From the NCBI GenBank assembly GCA_963777625.1, contig CAVZRO010000001.1:186001-250000 (forward strand): 64,000 bases of DNA. The letters are read 5' to 3'. The notes below the pieces were generated by a model. That model made no database searches. It was not told the DNA's origin and saw only the letters and a list, made by a program, of their open reading frames with translations. Positions within the stretch are counted from its first letter, which is position 1. Every line of letters starts with the position of its first letter. Below, in pieces: positions 9,491-18,392 of this stretch. Both the position numbers and the translations under genes were made by a program. Source of the stretch: DATDIC01 sp963777625 (GTDB lineage Bacteria; Pseudomonadota; Alphaproteobacteria; Acetobacterales; Acetobacteraceae).

Positions 9491-9865
9491 CGTTCGCCTC
9501 GCTTCTCTCAGTGGGCATCCCCCCGATGACCGTCTACGGCAGAATAGCCACGAGCCGGACATTCAGCAACTGTGATATTGAACCTGCCCCGGTTTTATGG
9601 ACGGAGTTTGGGACCAGGGTACCTGATCTGACTGCACTCGTCCTCCTGTGTCCGATCATTCTTCAATTCGGCGTCGCAGCGGAGCTATTCTGGCGAAAGG
9701 CCGCCGAGATCGCGACGTAGTTTATATCGGCAATTCACAGCCGATCAGGTGCTTGCGTGATGCAGTTGCGCTCGACCAGCTCGGGTGCCTGGGGCGGCCA
9801 CGAAAACAGGTCAACTCCAGTTGATGGAACTAGACATTCATAAGAGGGACTTTGAGACGATCAGA
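9491..9865. other. AT-richer spacer, no gene recognised
   Basis: Upstream region of the secreted unknown gene. It holds the second 21-bp repeat (9798-9818) and otherwise nothing that I can support as coding. Confidence 0.45.
9798..9818 (+). repeat. 21-bp direct repeat, copy 2
   Basis: ccacgaaaac followed by aggtcaactcc; 20 of 21 bases match the copy at 8481-8501, same orientation, 1,317 bp apart. Confidence 0.7.
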
Positions 9866-11118
9866 TCAAAAGGAATCAACTGCAACCGTGATCTCCGGCA
9901 GCCGCGTCAGAGGATAACCAGTGGCAGCAATTAAATCCGTGAACACAAGGTTAATGATTTTATCCAACTCCCGCAGCGAGCCAAAGCTCATGTGTGGGAA
10001 AAGTACGGGCAACTCTTTCAGCGGTTTGGGTACAGGTATGCTATTGGGAAGACGAATAGTAAGAGGCCGCTGTCTAGGCATTCCGTCAACTCTGATTGCA
10101 AAAGCGTATCCAGGTCCGGAGCACCCCCGCGGTAAGTAACACATCTGCCGTCCGAAGTAAGTTTGTCAGATGCGCTAATATCCAGCCAATGTAACACGCG
10201 TGCTCCTCGACGTAATGTCTGAACCCAAAATCGATCGAACCGTCTGATCGAACCTCGCGATAGCATGCTTCCATGTCGGAGGCAAAATCCGAGCGCACGC
10301 CTCGCATTATTGGTCGTTCGAGAGTCGGGTTGCAGGCTGCATGAGCTTTAACCGGGCGGCCACCAAACCTCATCTCATATTCTTCTTGCTGGGTAGCGAC
10401 TTGCTGACCAAACAAGCGGCCTAAGTCGACATCACCGCCGACCGGCACAGCCGCAATCCAAAATCCAACCCACGTCTCCCATTCTTTACTAGGTGTCTGA
10501 AACCAATTTTCAAACCGACGCATAAACTCAGCAAAGCGCTTTTCAATGCGGCCTTCCCGTCGATCACGCGCCAGTGTCATTTCCTGAATATCACGCATGG
10601 TTATTGGCACGGAATTCGCGTCACGCCTGACATAAGATTCCTTGTCTGGACCACGGTGCGGTGCCCTTTGGGATTGGGGCACACGAAACAGAACTACCCC
10701 GCTACCGTCTGCCCCAATAGGTATTCCCCGTACCTGTAGGAAGGGTATCGTGGGATGCTATGGTCTGCGCGGAGCGACTGAGCCGTTCAGCCAAATCCAG
10801 GCAGCGCGGAACGGGAATGATCGACGTCGCAACAGGGGGTGATTCTGCGGATTCGGATACTCCTAGGCAGAGATGCCCACCTGAAGTGTTGGCAAAAGCC
10901 ACGAGCTCCTTAAACAGTTTATCCAACGCGTATTGCGCGACCTTTCGTCCCTTAATCCAAGGGTCGGGTTGACCGTCACGCTCCGGGAGTTTTCCCTTGA
11001 ATTCCAGCGAAGCCGTTTCAGGCCATCCAAGCAGAGCTCCAACGTCCTCAGCATCAATCGTGTCGAAAGCTTTGTCGAAAATACCAGACCACCCACCCCT
11101 CACTGGCACGCCAGACAT
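9866..11118 (-). pseudogene. AlbA_2 (Schlafen-type) domain protein, two frameshifts
   Basis: The N-terminal 138 residues contain an AlbA_2 putative DNA-binding domain: SLEFKGKLPE (38-47) and KELVAFANTSGGHLCLGV (70-87), the hallmark LEFK...AFANTxGG pattern. The rest lies in two further frames: VRRDANSVPITMRDIQEMTL through EEHACYIGWILAHLTNL (10682 to about 10125), then GYAFAIRVDGMPRQRPLTIR to ITVAVDSF (about 10125 to 9866). Both junctions (near 10735 and 10125) are +1. Restored, it would be a protein of about 415 residues: AlbA_2 followed by a domain I do not recognise. AlbA_2 proteins are often found in accessory and defence contexts, but the role is unknown. The ATG overlaps the 3' end of nrdA by 19 bases. 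Confidence 0.7.
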
Positions 11119-13002
11119 TCCTCATAATCCACCGCCCCACCCCGCGCACGCCCCGGCCGCAGCAGCCACCAGCGGCAACGGTCCGATCCCATCATTCGCA
11201 ACCGCCACCGGCACGCCGGTAAACTCCACCGGCCGCACCGGCTTCTCGCTCACCGTATCCGCCCGCTGGATCGACAAACTCCGGCAATAGTACAGCGACT
11301 TCACCCCCCGCTTCCACGCCATCAGATGGATCTGGTGCAGATCCCGCTTATGCACATTCGCCGGAAGAAACAGATTGACCGACTGGCTCTGGCAGATGAA
11401 CGGCGTGCGATCGGCCGCGTGCTCGATAATCCAGCGCTGATCCAGCTCGAACGCGGTCTTGAACACCGCCTTCTCCTGCTCGCTCAGGAAATCCAGATGC
11501 TGCACGCTGCCGCTGCTGGTGGTGATCGACGACCACACCTCCTCCACATCCATCCCCTTCTCGGCCAGCAACTGCTGCAGATGCCGGTTGCGCACCGCGA
11601 AGCTGCCCGACAGCGTCTTCTGCAAGAACACGTTGGCCGCGATCGGCTCGATCCCCGGGCTCGAATTGCCCGCAATAATCGAAATCGACGCCGTCGGCGC
11701 GATCGACATCTTGTGGGAGAATCGCTCCATGATCCCCCACTCCTTCGCATCCGGGCACGCCCCGCGCTGTTCCGCCAGCAACTGCGACGCCGCGTCCGCC
11801 TGCGCGCGGATATGGCGGAACATCCGCTTGTTCCACACCTTCGCGACAACACTTTCAAACGGCACGTTCTGCGATTGCAGGAAGGAATGGAACCCCATCA
11901 CCCCCAGCCCCACGGAGCGTTCGCGCATCGCCGAATAGCGCGCCTTCTCCATCCCCGGCGGGGCGCGGTCGATGAAGTCCTGCAGCACATTGTCCAGGAA
12001 CCGCATCAGGTCTTCGATGAAGGTCGGGTGGTTCTGCCACTCGAACCAGCTTTCCAGGTTCAGCGACGCCAGGCAGCACACCGCGGTGCGCTCCATCCCG
12101 TGCTGGTCGCGCCCTGTCGGCAGCGTGATCTCGCTGCACAGGTTGGAGGTGCGCACCTCCAGCCCGGCCAGCTTGTGATGCTCCGGCCGCGCCCGGTTCA
12201 CGTGGTCAGAGAAGATCAAATAGGGCTCCCCGGTCTCGATCCGCGCGGTCAGGATGCGGATCCACAACGCCCGCGCCGAGATCGACCGCACCACCGACCC
12301 GTCCCGCGGGGAGGTCAGCGGCCACGCCTCGTCCGCCTCCACCGCCCGCATGAACGCGTCCGGCACCAGGATGCCGTGATGCAGGTTCAGCGCCTTGCGG
12401 TTGGGATCGCCCCCGGTCGGGCGCCGCATCTCGATGAATTCCTCGATCTCCGGATGCGTCACCGGCAGATAGACCGCGGCCGATCCCCGCCGCAGCGACC
12501 CCTGGGAAATCGCCAGGGTCAGGCTGTCCATCACCCGGATGAACGGGATCACGCCGGAGGTCTTGCCGACCGCCCCCACCCGTTCGCCGATCGAGCGCAG
12601 ATTGCCCCAGTAGCTGCCGATTCCACCGCCCTTGGAGGCCAGCCACACATTCTCGTTCCACAGCCCCAGGATGCCCTCCAGGCTGTCGGAGGCCTCGTTC
12701 AGGAAGCAGGAGATCGGCAGGCCGCGCTGGGTGCCGCCGTTCGACAGCACCGGCGTCGCCGGCATGACCCATAGCCGGCTGATATAGTCGTATAACCGCT
12801 GCGCGTGCGCCGCGTCGTCGCCGTAGTAAGAGGCGACGCGGGCGAACAGGTCCTGGTACTCCTCTCCCGGCATCAGGTAGCGGTCGTTCAGCGTCGCGCG
12901 ACCGAAATCGGTCAGCAGCGAGTCGCGCGAACGGTCGATATGCACTTGGTAGCGGCCTCGCATCTGGACTGCATCGAGCACTTCGGATTCCCCTGGATTC
13001 AT
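11100..13002 (-). CDS. nrdA: Class I ribonucleoside-diphosphate reductase, alpha subunit (C-terminal frameshift)
   Basis: Makes deoxyribonucleotides from ribonucleoside diphosphates together with a beta subunit, which is not in this window. Visible motifs: PISCF (C99), SNLCSEITLP (thiyl-radical Cys289 and Glu291), CCLASLN (309-310) and FICQSQSVNLF. The main frame ends in a short nonsense tail at 11122 (ACAGWGGGL). One base over, the sequence continues as VDYEECLACQ and stops at 11100, which is the expected C-terminal redox Cys-x-x-Cys tail, so a single extra base in the GC-rich stretch 11125-11170 probably breaks it. The start at 13002 (MNPGESEVL) follows ggagagcgcagg; an upstream ATG at 13113 lacks a ribosome site. 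An NrdR-like box lies 40 bases upstream. Confidence 0.88.
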
Positions 13003-13041
13003 CCTGCGCTCTCCATTTCGGAGCCGGTCAGCCTCGGCGTC

Positions 13042-13057
13042 AAACAATATATAGCCA
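13042..13057 (-). promoter_or_regulatory. NrdR-box-like operator upstream of nrdA
   Basis: aaacaatatatagcca matches the NrdR consensus acaCwAtATaTwGtgt at 12 of 16 positions, including the complete central caatatatag. It lies 40 bases before the nrdA start. NrdR boxes usually come in pairs; I see no convincing second box. Confidence 0.6.
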
Positions 13058-13310
13058 TTCTGGCGAGTGGCGAACCCAACATGCGGGATGGCTGTTGCGA
13101 GCCCGCCACGCATCTCGCCTGGAAGCCCCCCGACGTTCCCGGTTTATTCCAGAATTTCGCTCCTGGCACGCCGGCAACAGTCCGGTCTGCCTTCGGTCAA
13201 CCCACTCGCTTGTGACCCGTCGTCCCGAGCCTGCCATGATTCGAGCACTGGCCAGCCATGAATGGGGACCTGTTACGGAGCGCTTCCGCATTCACAAGGA
13301 GAAACCATCC

Positions 13311-13469
13311 ATGCGTATCGCCTGGCTTCTACCGTTCGCCTTACTCGGCCTGTCGGCCTGCGTGAACGAGGCTCCACCCGCCGCGCCCGCCGCCACCCTC
13401 GTCCAGCCGGTCACGCCGGCACCGACCGTCATGACCAGCCCGGGGACGACCGTTATCACGCGCCCGTAA
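13311..13469 (+). CDS. Small lipoprotein
   Basis: 52 residues. A hydrophobic leader with lipobox LSAC (MRIAWLLPFALLGLSAC) puts the lipidated Cys at residue 17, followed by a Pro/Ala/Thr-rich tail (APPAAPAATLVQPVTPAPT) with no domain. An aaggaga ribosome site lies 8 bases upstream, and a strong hairpin follows the stop. Very short Pro/Ala-rich lipoproteins of this kind are common and uncharacterised. The function is unknown. Confidence 0.7.
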   Translation: MRIAWLLPFALLGLSACVNEAPPAAPAATLVQPVTPAPTVMTSPGTTVITRP

Positions 13470-13494
13470 ACCTGAGTACCGACGCCCACGGATG

Positions 13495-13532
13495 CGGGAG
13501 CGCCCGGGTTGCCGGAGCGCTCCCGTTCCGTT
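13495..13532 (+). terminator. Hairpin terminator after the lipoprotein
   Basis: cgggagcgc (13495-13503) and gcgctcccg (13517-13525) pair perfectly over 9 bp, followed by ttccgtt. It starts 26 bases after the lipoprotein stop. Confidence 0.55.
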
Positions 13533-13864
13533 GGCACCCACTTGCGGCGCCGGCCCGGGCCGGCCAGCTTGGCGCATGCCGTCCGAAACCGGCGCTTCCC
13601 TTGCATTCTGGTGCTTGCCGGCTTGCAGGCGCGTGCTGCGGTCATCGTATCCACGGCAACGGCCATATGATGATGCTCGAAAAGAACAACCTCGACATCG
13701 CCGCGATGTTGTCCCGCTGGATCACGCCGGCGGTATCCCCGCACCGATCGGACAGTCGACCGGCCGGGTAATTGCGTCGCGAACGAACGAGCCGAGCGTG
13801 ACCCTATCACCTCACATAACGTTTGCTGTTGCACCGCTCTCAAACGTAAATTGGCCCTCCTGCC
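13526..13864. other. Intergenic region, nothing recognised
   Basis: About 340 bases between the lipoprotein terminator and the next hypothetical gene. Short open frames only, without ribosome sites or family features. Confidence 0.4.
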
Positions 13865-14762
13865 ATGGGAAAGGACGTCAAGCCAATGACCGGCGGCGGC
13901 GCTGCGACAGGCCACGATGACCGCTCGGGCAAGGGCCCGACCGACGACGAAAATACGTGGGTGAAACAGACCTTCGGAATCGATCCCACCACTTACGAGC
14001 CTCCTGCTCCGACGATGGTGCTGGCTGATCTGGAACTCACCCCCGGCCGGCCCTGGAGGTGGCGCCCCTCCAGGGCCGGCGAAACAGAAGCTGCCACGCC
14101 GCTCCACGCCGGAGCCGCAAACGATACCCCGCGCCAAACCGAGAATGACCGAAAAAGAACTGGACGCCTGGCGCAAGGCGCATCCGAAGGCAATGAGCGA
14201 CCGTGTCGGATCGTTTCTGCCGGAAGCGATCTACCAACGATACACGCACCAGTACATGGTTTCGCGCGGGTTTATCCTCGTCGGCAAGATGAACATGGGC
14301 GCTGGTGGCGAAGATGAGATCTGGCTGAGCGACAAGGGCCTCGGGGCGGAGGTCGTTGTCGCGCGCGACATGATGTGGCCGGGAACGGCGCCCGCCCCCG
14401 AAGAGCCACCCGATGATAGCGAGCAGGAAGCTGAAGACGACGTCACGGAGGCGAGGCAGCGCGTCAACGAACTCAGGCTGGAAAAGGGCGATCTGATCAA
14501 GCGCCTGCAGGAGGTCCTGAAAATGCCACGGGGGCCCGAGTTTGAAAAAGCCGCGAAGGAGTACGAAGATCAGGAACTGACCTGGCTGGAACACATCGCC
14601 GACGACCTGGAGCGGATACAGGCGCTTCGCAAAGCGGCGCCGACACAACAGGAGAAGGATGATCTCGCTAGACAGTCGCAGAAGATCTGGGACATGTACA
14701 ATGGTTTCCCGGCAACCGATGAGTGGGAAGGCAGATACGATCTGCCGGGCGATCCACCCTGA
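13865..14762 (+). pseudogene. Hypothetical protein, probably one gene with a +1 frameshift
   Basis: The first part (MGKDVKPMTGGGAATGHDD, then WVKQTFGIDPTTYEPPAPTM and LADLELTP) runs from 13865. The second part runs one frame over, entering through a Pro/Gly linker (GAPPGPAKQKLP), then MTEKELDAWRKAHPKAM at 14145 and on to 14762. Removing one base near 14045 joins them into a product of about 298 residues, which fits the same-sign frame breaks elsewhere in the window. The C-terminal half has a possible alpha/beta section (YQRYTHQYMVSRGFILVGKM) and a charged coiled coil (RQRVNELRLEKGDLIKRLQE). No family is recognised. If the frame change is real, the intact gene may be just 14145-14762. Confidence 0.5.
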
Positions 14763-14859
14763 GCCAAAGCCCGGTGATGGTTATCACCGCGCATTCACAC
14801 GCAGGCGGGAAAGGGCAAGTCGTTGGACACAGCGCCCATTCCCCGCTAGGGTGTTTATT

Positions 14860-15054
14860 ATGAAACCATCCGAGCCCTTGCCGCCAGCCGCTATGGCGTG
14901 TTGCGTCCGCGTGTTCGGCTCCGTCCTTGCCGGCACCGACGCCGAGGGCAGCGACCTTGATTTAATGGAGACGCAGCAATTCTGCCGCCGTCCTCAGGGT
15001 GTCAGCGTCAACGCCCTGAGTTCCTTCCGAGCCGTGCCAAAGCTGCCAAGCTGA
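14860..15054 (+). pseudogene. Remnant of a minimal nucleotidyltransferase (MNT)
   Basis: A short open frame contains VFGSVLAGTDAEGSDLDL, the GS...SDLDL signature of MNT-family nucleotidyltransferases (often the antitoxin-like partner of HepT). The residues before it (SEPLPPAAMACC) look frame-shifted relative to the usual N-terminus and the reading diverges after LDLM. No HepT partner is nearby. Only about 50 residues remain, running into the 3' end of the oppositely transcribed 2H gene. Confidence 0.5.
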
Positions 15055-15716
15055 TAGACCGACGCGCCAGCCGGCGAGAACGTGAACGACGCGAATGGTT
15101 CCGCCAACATCTTGTTCAAATACGTTTCCATCCCGACGCCGATCGTCACGTGTGGATTGAATCGCTTGCCCGCCGCGTCTGTGACGAAATTGGCGACGTA
15201 GCTGATCAAGGCTCCTTGAATGTCTCGCCCGCCCTCGTCGCTGAAGAACGCCGCCGGGGTACCTGTCTTCACCGTGTAGGGTTTGACGGCTGCAATGAGT
15301 TCATCTTGCAGCCGATGCAGGTCTTCAGTCGGTTCGACTACGATTCCCGCGACGCCGATCGGCGGAGCTGGAATGTAGTAATACTTGAACGCCTTCAGCG
15401 TCCATGCCGTGGGCTTCTCTTTGGCCATAACCGCGTTCGCCGCCGCAAATACCTTGTCGAGGTCGTCCGTGCGGACGAACTGCTGCAACATAGAGATGTG
15501 CGGATGGTGCGTCTCATCCAGAGCAAAGCCCTTCGGGAAGGACTTTCGGAGGCGAGCGTTGGCCGCCATCGCGTGCTGAACCATTGTCGCGTCAGGTTCG
15601 AGCGCGATGTCGATTGCCGTCACCGAGTTCTGCTGGGCGACTGACACCTGAGTCGATGCCAGCACTAACCCAAGGCCGATCCCGATAGCCGTGACGACCG
15701 CCAAGCGGTCATGCAT
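14994..15716 (-). CDS. Secreted 2H-phosphoesterase-like protein
   Basis: 240 residues with a signal peptide (AVVTAIGIGLGLVLAST, cut near AQQ). Two H-x-S/T motifs, HPHIS (H73-x-S75) and PHVTIG (near 188), spaced as in the 2H superfamily (2'-5' RNA ligase/cyclic phosphodiesterase fold), indicate a cyclic-phosphodiesterase-like active site. Export to the periplasm is unusual for RNA-ligase-like members and points to another substrate. It is divergent from the HAD gene with about 110 bases between starts. The specific substrate is not inferable. Confidence 0.65.
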   Translation of the reverse strand: MHDRLAVVTAIGIGLGLVLASTQVSVAQQNSVTAIDIALEPDATMVQHAMAANARLRKSFPKGFALDETHHPHISMLQQFVRTDDLDKVFAAANAVMAKEKPTAWTLKAFKYYYIPAPPIGVAGIVVEPTEDLHRLQDELIAAVKPYTVKTGTPAAFFSDEGGRDIQGALISYVANFVTDAAGKRFNPHVTIGVGMETYLNKMLAEPFASFTFSPAGASVYQLGSFGTARKELRALTLTP

Positions 15717-15829
15717 ATTGCTCCCTCCCTGTTGGCGCCTGACCTACGGGTGGGTAGCATTAGTGACCTTCTTGACGTGGTGTCAAATCTCTGTGGAGGC
15801 TTGGAACCACCTCTGAGCTGGAGGCATCG

Positions 15830-16906
15830 ATGGCGGATGGTCAGTGGCTTCCCTCCTGGACCGACAGCGCGGCGAAATCCGCGATCCTCGACCTTGTCGC
15901 GCGTGTGACAGAGCAAGGAGGCACCGAATTCGTGCCGCCAGCCGGGCGCATTGCCACGTTTGACAACGACGGGACACTCTGGTGCGAACAGCCGCTTCAG
16001 ATACAGTTCTTTTTCGCCTTTGACCGCGTGAAGCAGTTGTCGGCCAGGGACCCGACAATGCGCGAGCGTCAACCGTTCAAGGCCGTGCTCGAACACGATT
16101 ACAATACGCTTTTTGGCCTCGGCAAACAGGCGCTGTTCGAACTGGCCTTCGCCACCCATGCGGGCATAACCGATGAGGACTTTGAGCAAGCTGCAAGCGG
16201 ATGGCTGGCGACGGCGAGGCATCCCAAGTTCGGCCGGCTGTTCAAGGAATGCACCTACCGGCCACAGGTCGAGCTGCTCGCATACCTACGGGAGAACGGC
16301 TTCAAGACCTATATCGTGTCGGCAGGCGGCGTGGACTTCATGCGCGCGGTCGCGGAGGAAGCTTACGGCATCCCGCGAGAGCAGGTGATCGGGTCCAGCG
16401 TGAAACTGCGCTACGATTTGATAGACAACCGGGTTTCGCTCGTGAAGCTGCCGGAGCTCAACAGCTTTAGCGATCGGGAAGTAAAGGCGCTGAACATCGG
16501 CCTGCATATCGGCCGTAGACCACTATTGGCGTTCGGCAATTCCGACGGCGATCTCGCCATGATGCGTTACACGAAGTCCGGCTCAGGGCCACGGCTCGCG
16601 TTGCTTCTCCACCATGACGACGCAGCCCGGGAGGCAGCCTACGACCGAGAGTTCCGGCTGAGCCCGTTGTCCGAGGCGCTCGACAAGGCCCAGGACTACG
16701 GCATCACCGTCGTGAGCATGAAGCGGGATTGGAACGTCTGTGTTCTGATCGCCGTAATGACGGCGCTCGTCTTCGCAGATGGGTCTGGATTTCCCGTAGG
16801 AGATGAACGTAATGGCTCCGTATCGAGCCGCCGGACCATCCTCGCGGATCAGCGTCTTCCGACTTTCCGAATACTGGGCATTATATGGCCCATCGGCGAC
16901 TTTTAA
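15830..16906 (+). CDS. HAD-superfamily hydrolase, C-terminus altered by a frame change
   Basis: Haloacid dehalogenase-type phosphatase. Motif I is FDNDGTLW (D45, D47), motif II is in YIVSAGGVDFM, and motif IV is FGNSDGDLAMM. No signal peptide. Relatives typically end shortly after VVSMKRDW plus a few residues. Here the frame runs on for about 55 codons of non-conserved sequence to 16906. Dropping one t near 16739 gives MKRDWNVVF followed by TGA at 16746-16748, so the natural end is probably 16748. Divergent from the 2H gene. The physiological substrate is unknown. Confidence 0.75.
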   Translation: MADGQWLPSWTDSAAKSAILDLVARVTEQGGTEFVPPAGRIATFDNDGTLWCEQPLQIQFFFAFDRVKQLSARDPTMRERQPFKAVLEHDYNTLFGLGKQALFELAFATHAGITDEDFEQAASGWLATARHPKFGRLFKECTYRPQVELLAYLRENGFKTYIVSAGGVDFMRAVAEEAYGIPREQVIGSSVKLRYDLIDNRVSLVKLPELNSFSDREVKALNIGLHIGRRPLLAFGNSDGDLAMMRYTKSGSGPRLALLLHHDDAAREAAYDREFRLSPLSEALDKAQDYGITVVSMKRDWNVCVLIAVMTALVFADGSGFPVGDERNGSVSSRRTILADQRLPTFRILGIIWPIGDF

Positions 16907-16940
16907 GCCGCTGTTTGTCGCGCCTAGATACCGTTGCGAC

Positions 16941-17357
16941 TCAGGCCCAGCCGAGTTCTCTCATGGCCCATCCAGCGTTCCAGATTTTCGTCATGTGCCG
17001 AATCTTATCCCTATCGAATTCCATGACGTAGACATAATCGGTGGTCGTATTCTTCCCCGTTGGCGGGCAAGGACCGCCCTGACCAGTATGGGTGGCCGAG
17101 AAAACGCCATAGGCGCAGACGCTATGTCGATCGTCGTCCGTGGCAAACGACTTCACCACATAGCGTCCATCCGGCATGAACGTGAGCAAACCCTTCATCC
17201 AGTCGGTATAGCCTTGAAGCGTCCGAATGTCCGTCAACGGTTCCGATTGGGCAGTGAAAGTTGCACCGGGTGTGCAATACGCTCGACAAACCTCCCAGCC
17301 TTTCCCTGCTTCGCAAGCCTCGAAAAACTGTCTGGCGACTTCTGTGATGGTTGACAT
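16941..17357 (-). CDS. NTF2-like/SnoaL-type protein
   Basis: 138 residues with the cone-shaped NTF2-fold pattern: an N-terminal helix (VARQFFEACEAGKGWEVC), then CTPGATFTAQSEPL, and a C-terminal strand pair ending IRHMTKIWNAGWAMRELGW, as in SnoaL-like ester cyclases and related small-molecule binding proteins. Such proteins may be isomerases, hydrolases or ligand carriers. No catalytic residue can be assigned with confidence. It stands alone, convergent with the HAD gene. Confidence 0.65.
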   Translation of the reverse strand: MSTITEVARQFFEACEAGKGWEVCRAYCTPGATFTAQSEPLTDIRTLQGYTDWMKGLLTFMPDGRYVVKSFATDDDRHSVCAYGVFSATHTGQGGPCPPTGKNTTTDYVYVMEFDRDKIRHMTKIWNAGWAMRELGWA

Positions 17358-17864
17358 GTCTCACCTCCCTGACGGGATATTAGCCCCCATACGGAGCGGC
17401 ACAAGGCGGCCGATGGCGCAGCACCGCTGATTGGATCGACGAGGCTCGACCTCCGGGTTCGCCCGAACCGAATCTGGTCAGAAGCTCGGGCGTCGAAGCC
17501 GATAAATGTTGCAACTACCCGTTCACTTCGCTCGCCAGTCCGGCGGCCGTGACGAATATTCCAGGACGCAATACGCAGCGGGCGAGGCATCAATGTGGTA
17601 TCGGAATCGCTACGGGGTGAGATATATTTTACAGCGAATTCGATATGGCCTTGTCAAGTTGATCTACCGCAATGATCTTCCTGTGATACAGACCTCGGTT
17701 GATGGTTTCGCTTCAACCAATCCGATCGTATGCGCAATGTCCCGCCGCTGCGCCTGGATCCGCCGCAGATGGCCTGACGCCAGCTTAGCCTGCAATTTTG
17801 CGCCAATCGTGCCGTGACACTAGTCTCATCAATCACCGTCGCGTCTAAATCCCGCACCCCCAGT
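17358..17864. other. Intergenic region with a possible transposase scrap
   Basis: On the minus strand at about 17710-17820 an uninterrupted stretch reads AKLQAKLASGHLRRIQAQ followed by RRDIAHTIGLVEA, which has the composition of a real protein end but no family that I can name. Other frames are closed. The rest of the region holds nothing recognisable. Confidence 0.35.
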
Positions 17865-17970
17865 TGTACATCACGGACAGCCCCGAATCGCCCCGATGTA
17901 CATCCCAGCGCGCCCCAAAACCCTCAGGTGTACACTTCACGGCGCCCCAAATCGCCCTGGTGTACATCCG
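17865..17970. repeat. Tandem array with exact 32-bp period
   Basis: The palindrome tgtaca starts at 17865, 17897, 17929 and 17961, exactly 32 bases apart each time. Within units, a cgccccaaatcgccc-like block follows at a constant offset in the middle copies. 32 bp is about three helical turns, so the palindromes lie on one face of the DNA. It sits just past the 3' end of the DUF423 gene. Confidence 0.75.
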
Positions 17971-17974
17971 CCCC

Positions 17975-18349
17975 CTACCTTCCCCACACCGCCGAAGCCC
18001 CCAGCAACGCCCACCCCACCATCAGCAGCAGCCCACCCACCGGCGCCGCACCCCCCACCCGCACACCACCGATCCCCAGCGCATAGACCGACCCGCAGAA
18101 CACCAGCACCCCGGCTACGAAAGCCGCCCCGGCCCAATTCGCCAGCACCCCGCCGCCACGCCCCGCCCACAGTCCGCAGCCCACCAGCGCCAGCGCGTGC
18201 CAGCCCTGCATCTGCACCGCGTTGCGCACCATCTGCACCCGCTCCGCGCCCAGCCCGGCGAGTCCATGCGCCGCCCACGCCGCCATTCCCACCGCCAGCA
18301 GCCCGCATACCGCCCCGGCCCCGATCCACACCCGTTCCACCCGCAACAC
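17975..18349 (-). CDS. DUF423 (YgdD-like) small membrane protein
   Basis: About 124 residues with four hydrophobic helices: GAGAVCGLLAVGMAAWAAHG, the region from WHALALVGCGLW, AGAAFVAGVLVFCGSVYALG and PVGGLLLMVGWALLG. The early AxAAHGL pattern is typical of DUF423. I prefer the GTG at 18349 because the first helix starts soon after. An ATG at 18394 would overlap the start of the divergent peptidase gene. The function of DUF423 is not established. Confidence 0.7.
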   Translation of the reverse strand: MLRVERVWIGAGAVCGLLAVGMAAWAAHGLAGLGAERVQMVRNAVQMQGWHALALVGCGLWAGRGGGVLANWAGAAFVAGVLVFCGSVYALGIGGVRVGGAAPVGGLLLMVGWALLGASAVWGR

Positions 18350-18392
18350 CCCCTGTTCCGTCGCCAGCCCGCCGCCTATACATCCCCAAATC

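Noticed and set aside
11326..12774. 482-codon plus-strand frame
   Set aside because: It is the antisense of nrdA, which carries all catalytic motifs on the minus strand.
14860..15054. Functional MNT/HepT toxin-antitoxin pair
   Set aside because: Only the nucleotidyltransferase signature remains and no HepT gene is nearby.
17865..17970. CRISPR array
   Set aside because: The 32-base period has only a 6-base invariant core plus a partly conserved block, with no 21-47 base repeat and no cas genes.
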